The notes beneath the pieces are model-generated. The model was not told the DNA's origin and made no database searches. It worked only from the letters and a program-made list of their open reading frames with translations. A program made the position numbers and the translations under genes. A stretch of DNA of 64,000 bases from Paenisporosarcina indica (GTDB lineage: Bacteria; Bacillota; Bacilli; Bacillales_A; Planococcaceae), in NCBI RefSeq assembly GCF_001939075.1, contig NZ_MPTA01000005.1, positions 62,001 to 126,000 on the forward strand, read 5' to 3'. Shown piece by piece: positions 61,997 through 64,000 of this stretch. The stretch's first letter is position 1. Each line of letters begins with the position of its first letter.

Positions 61997-62036
61997 AGGC
62001 GTGTCAGCCCAAAGACCTGACACGCCTGAATTTTTT
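61997..62036. terminator. strong terminator in a divergent intergenic region
   Basis: AGGCGTGTCAG (61997-62007) pairs perfectly with CTGACACGCCT (62017-62027), with A6 before and T6 after (62031-62036). It lies between divergent genes, so it ends neither of them. It could act in the leader of the deacetylase gene or be left over from a lost gene. Confidence 0.6.
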
Positions 62037-62218
62037 CAGGTATATAAAATAGTTCCTCTTCACTCACTTTAATCTATGGCTCAGACTCATCTTAAGCTCT
62101 AGTCAACTCATTGAAACAAATCATGGTCCTCAAGATTTTCTTCTATTTTTTAAATCTATTTATACAATTCCCTTCATACACTTATTATAGGAAGTTATCG
62201 ATAAAGGGGCTAAGTATA

Positions 62219-63361
62219 TTGAGAATGAACCATTTTTTCCTATGTATATTAATTATTACCACCACAATTTTTTCATTGCCTACCCAGAGCAAAGCAGCAA
62301 CTGATTCACAACGCAACATCGCTTTGCATGACAGAACCTTATCGTTTCAAGAAGATGAAGTTCGCCTAGTGAATTCACAAATGATCGTACCATTAGAAAA
62401 AATGGCTCGTTACTTATACGCCGATATTGTCAAAACCGCCGATCAAATTTTGGTAACGAAAAATAATACATCGATTTCTTATCATTATAGGACCAAAGAA
62501 ACAAAAGTTAACGGAATAACCGAAATAGCTAACCCAGTTATAGTAATTGATGATGTTCTTTTCATGCCGATACGTTTTCTTGGAGAGTCAACGGGATTTA
62601 AAGTTGATTATTTGACTAACATATTAACTGCAAGACTTTATACAGATACCTATCCACATCTCAGCCATTCTGAATTTATCAAAAAAGTAACCAAAGAGAA
62701 ACAGCCGATTCAAAAACCTTCGCCACCCTCTGATCAACCAACCGTTTACTTAACATTTGACGACGGACCGAATCGTTACACTTCAGATAATTTACGGATT
62801 CTAAAAGAATATAATGTAAAAGCGACATTCTTCTTTGTAGGGTCTCAAATTAACCATTTTAAGTCATTAACGAGCCAAACATTCCAAGACGGACATTATC
62901 TTGGTCTCCATAGCATGACGCATAATCGGAATAAATTGTACGTATCTTCGAAAGCTTTTTTGGGAGAAATGCGAACGGAAGCTGAGCTAATCAAGAATTT
63001 GACTGGGCACACATCTGTTTTGGTTCGTGCTCCGTATGGAAGTTCACCATATGTAACGCCTGCGATGCGTGATGCACTTAAAAGTGGTGGCTATAAGTTA
63101 TGGGACTGGGATGTCGATACGGTAGATTGGAAAATTAACGATGCTGAATATCAAGAAATCATAAACAATGTGAAAAAGGGCGTGGAAAAAGCTCGTCTTG
63201 CTAAGGATCAGCACATTGTTATCCTACTCCATGACCGTTCACAAACAACAAAAGCCTTGCCTGCAATTATTGAATGGCTGCAGAAATCAGGCTACTCGAT
63301 CCAACCTTATAATCCAAATCAACACGTCACTCAAAATTTCGGCAACCATTCAGGAATTTAA
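62219..63361 (+). CDS. secreted polysaccharide deacetylase with copper-amine-oxidase-like N-domain
   Basis: 380 residues from TTG 62219 (AAAGGGG 9 bp upstream) or ATG 62225; a longer frame upstream has no RBS. Signal peptide (HFFLCILIITTTIFSLPTQSKA), then an N-terminal stalk-type domain (about 45-150; NSQMIVPLEKMARYLYADIV, VLFMPIRFLGESTGFKVDY) of the Cu-amine-oxidase-N family, then a NodB domain: YLTFDDGPNRYTS, KATFFFVGSQIN, GLHSMTHNRN, VRAPYGSSPY, and ILLHDRS. It likely de-N-acetylates peptidoglycan or another wall glycan. Confidence 0.85.
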   Translation: MRMNHFFLCILIITTTIFSLPTQSKAATDSQRNIALHDRTLSFQEDEVRLVNSQMIVPLEKMARYLYADIVKTADQILVTKNNTSISYHYRTKETKVNGITEIANPVIVIDDVLFMPIRFLGESTGFKVDYLTNILTARLYTDTYPHLSHSEFIKKVTKEKQPIQKPSPPSDQPTVYLTFDDGPNRYTSDNLRILKEYNVKATFFFVGSQINHFKSLTSQTFQDGHYLGLHSMTHNRNKLYVSSKAFLGEMRTEAELIKNLTGHTSVLVRAPYGSSPYVTPAMRDALKSGGYKLWDWDVDTVDWKINDAEYQEIINNVKKGVEKARLAKDQHIVILLHDRSQTTKALPAIIEWLQKSGYSIQPYNPNQHVTQNFGNHSGI

Positions 63362-63364
63362 GTG

Positions 63365-63398
63365 TGATCCCATGGAACAATTAGTGTTCATGGGATCA
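63365..63398. terminator. hairpin after the deacetylase gene
   Basis: TGATCCCATG (63365-63374) with AACA pairs with TGTT and CATGGGATCA (63389-63398), five-base loop. Strong stem but only a scattered T-tract downstream. Confidence 0.5.
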
Positions 63399-63471
63399 AC
63401 CATTGTATTTCTATTATTTAACATCCATAATTACCGCAAATAATACGTTGGAATATGGAATATCTCTTTTA

Positions 63472-64000
63472 TTAGATGAATAGTCCAACGACTGTTGCAG
63501 TTAATACAGATGCCATAGTAGCAACAAACAACATTTTCAGACCAAATTTAGCAACCATGCTTGATTGTTTTTCATCGATTGCCTGTACCGTCCCTATGAT
63601 AATTCCAATCGAACTGAAGTTTGCAAATGACACTAAGAAAGCTGATACAACTCCCACAGTTTTAGGGGACAACGCAGGAATCATTTCTTTAAAGCCCAAC
63701 ATGGCAACAAACTCATTGGAAATAATCTTCGTACCCATCACACCGCCAGCACGTACCATTTCATTTGCAGGTACACCCATTAGCCAAGCCACAGGAGATA
63801 ATATATACCCCATAATTGTCGTCAAATCTGTACCGATAGTCTCAGTTAGAGCAAAGTTGACCATTGCAATTAGAGAGATGTATGCAATCAGCATAGCTCC
63901 AACAATACCTGCAACTTTCATTCCATCAATGGCACCGTTTCCAATTGCTTCAAAAAGAGAATCTTCATTAATCATGTCTTTAATTTGGATCTTTTCTCCC
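63472..64000 (-). CDS. nupC: NupC-family nucleoside transporter, C-terminal part
   Basis: The open frame continues to the right edge (codons from 63999), so at least 175 C-terminal residues are visible and the 5' end lies outside. Concentrative nucleoside transporter signature: LFEAIGNGAIDGMKVAGIVG, then MGVPANEMVRAGGVMGTKII, SNEFVAMLGFKEMIPALSPK, and SFANFSSIGIIIGTVQAID, the conserved core that binds nucleoside and the coupling cation. The internal ATG 63975 has no RBS and is not the start. Confidence 0.85.
   Translation of the reverse strand, partial: GEKIQIKDMINEDSLFEAIGNGAIDGMKVAGIVGAMLIAYISLIAMVNFALTETIGTDLTTIMGYILSPVAWLMGVPANEMVRAGGVMGTKIISNEFVAMLGFKEMIPALSPKTVGVVSAFLVSFANFSSIGIIIGTVQAIDEKQSSMVAKFGLKMLFVATMASVLTATVVGLFI

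Overview
The window looks like chromosomal DNA from a low-GC, endospore-forming member of the Bacillales. A Planococcaceae-type organism (Sporosarcina, Paenisporosarcina or Psychrobacillus) is my best guess. The evidence is four spore-coat family genes (CotB x2, CotD, CotF), strong AGGAGG-type ribosome binding sites with many TTG starts, a Bacillus-type Fnr with C-terminal cysteines, a WalR box, a cre site and an ECF sigma/anti-sigma pair. The genus is inference. No rRNA, tRNA, CRISPR array or intact transposase was seen.

Layout. 1-9.2 kb: the tail of an unknown gene, an ECF sigma factor with its membrane anti-sigma factor behind a self-type promoter, an M20 peptidase, a decayed secreted-protein gene, an esterase, an acetyltransferase, a YueD-like reductase, and an acidic LPXTG-like surface protein coupled to a class D sortase. 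9.2-17.3 kb: an acetaldehyde dehydrogenase/DUF779 pair, a ba3-type cytochrome oxidase operon with two tiny subunits behind an apparent Fnr-activated promoter, fnr itself, rluF, and a histidine kinase that has lost its sensor half. 17.3-24.5 kb: a peptide system. An NprR-like regulator overlaps a 40-residue signal-type propeptide. Divergent from it is an operon with a 49-residue four-cysteine peptide, a membrane thioredoxin-like protein, an ABC exporter and a MauE-like protein, followed by gene debris and an orphan pair of oligopeptide permeases. 24.5-32.5 kb: an MFS transporter, CotD, a polar amino acid ABC importer, a LysM-3D wall protein, a thioredoxin-reductase-like flavoprotein, a cupin and CotF. 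32.5-39.2 kb: glutamate synthase (gltBD), a possible small RNA and a MITE-like repeat. 40.6-56.0 kb: a 13-gene minus-strand exopolysaccharide operon. 56.2-64 kb: an acetyltransferase, a TRM11-like methyltransferase, two CotB-family genes with decayed sequence between them, a YciI-like protein, a secreted polysaccharide deacetylase and the 3' part of a nupC-type nucleoside transporter.

The two regions most worth attention are 17.3-24.5 kb and 40.6-56.0 kb. In the first, an RRNPP-type quorum-sensing pair appears to control a cysteine-rich secreted peptide made by a disulfide/export operon; the peptide and the signal are both too short for routine gene calling. In the second, Pel-like parts (PelF-like glycosyltransferase with added TPRs, PelG-like exporter, UDP-sugar epimerase, a GAF plus GH114-type hydrolase) are combined with two STT3-like GT-C membrane enzymes, an ATP-grasp ligase, a DUF3473-type deacetylase, a MurJ/Wzx-type flippase and a GT2/DUF2304 pair. 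No PelD or PelE was recognised.

A third recurring theme is three intergenic arrays of T-rich repeats with a period of 21 bp (20-21 in the first). Each array has its own core motif. All three lie between co-oriented minus-strand genes at 6.95, 11.4 and 14.1 kb.
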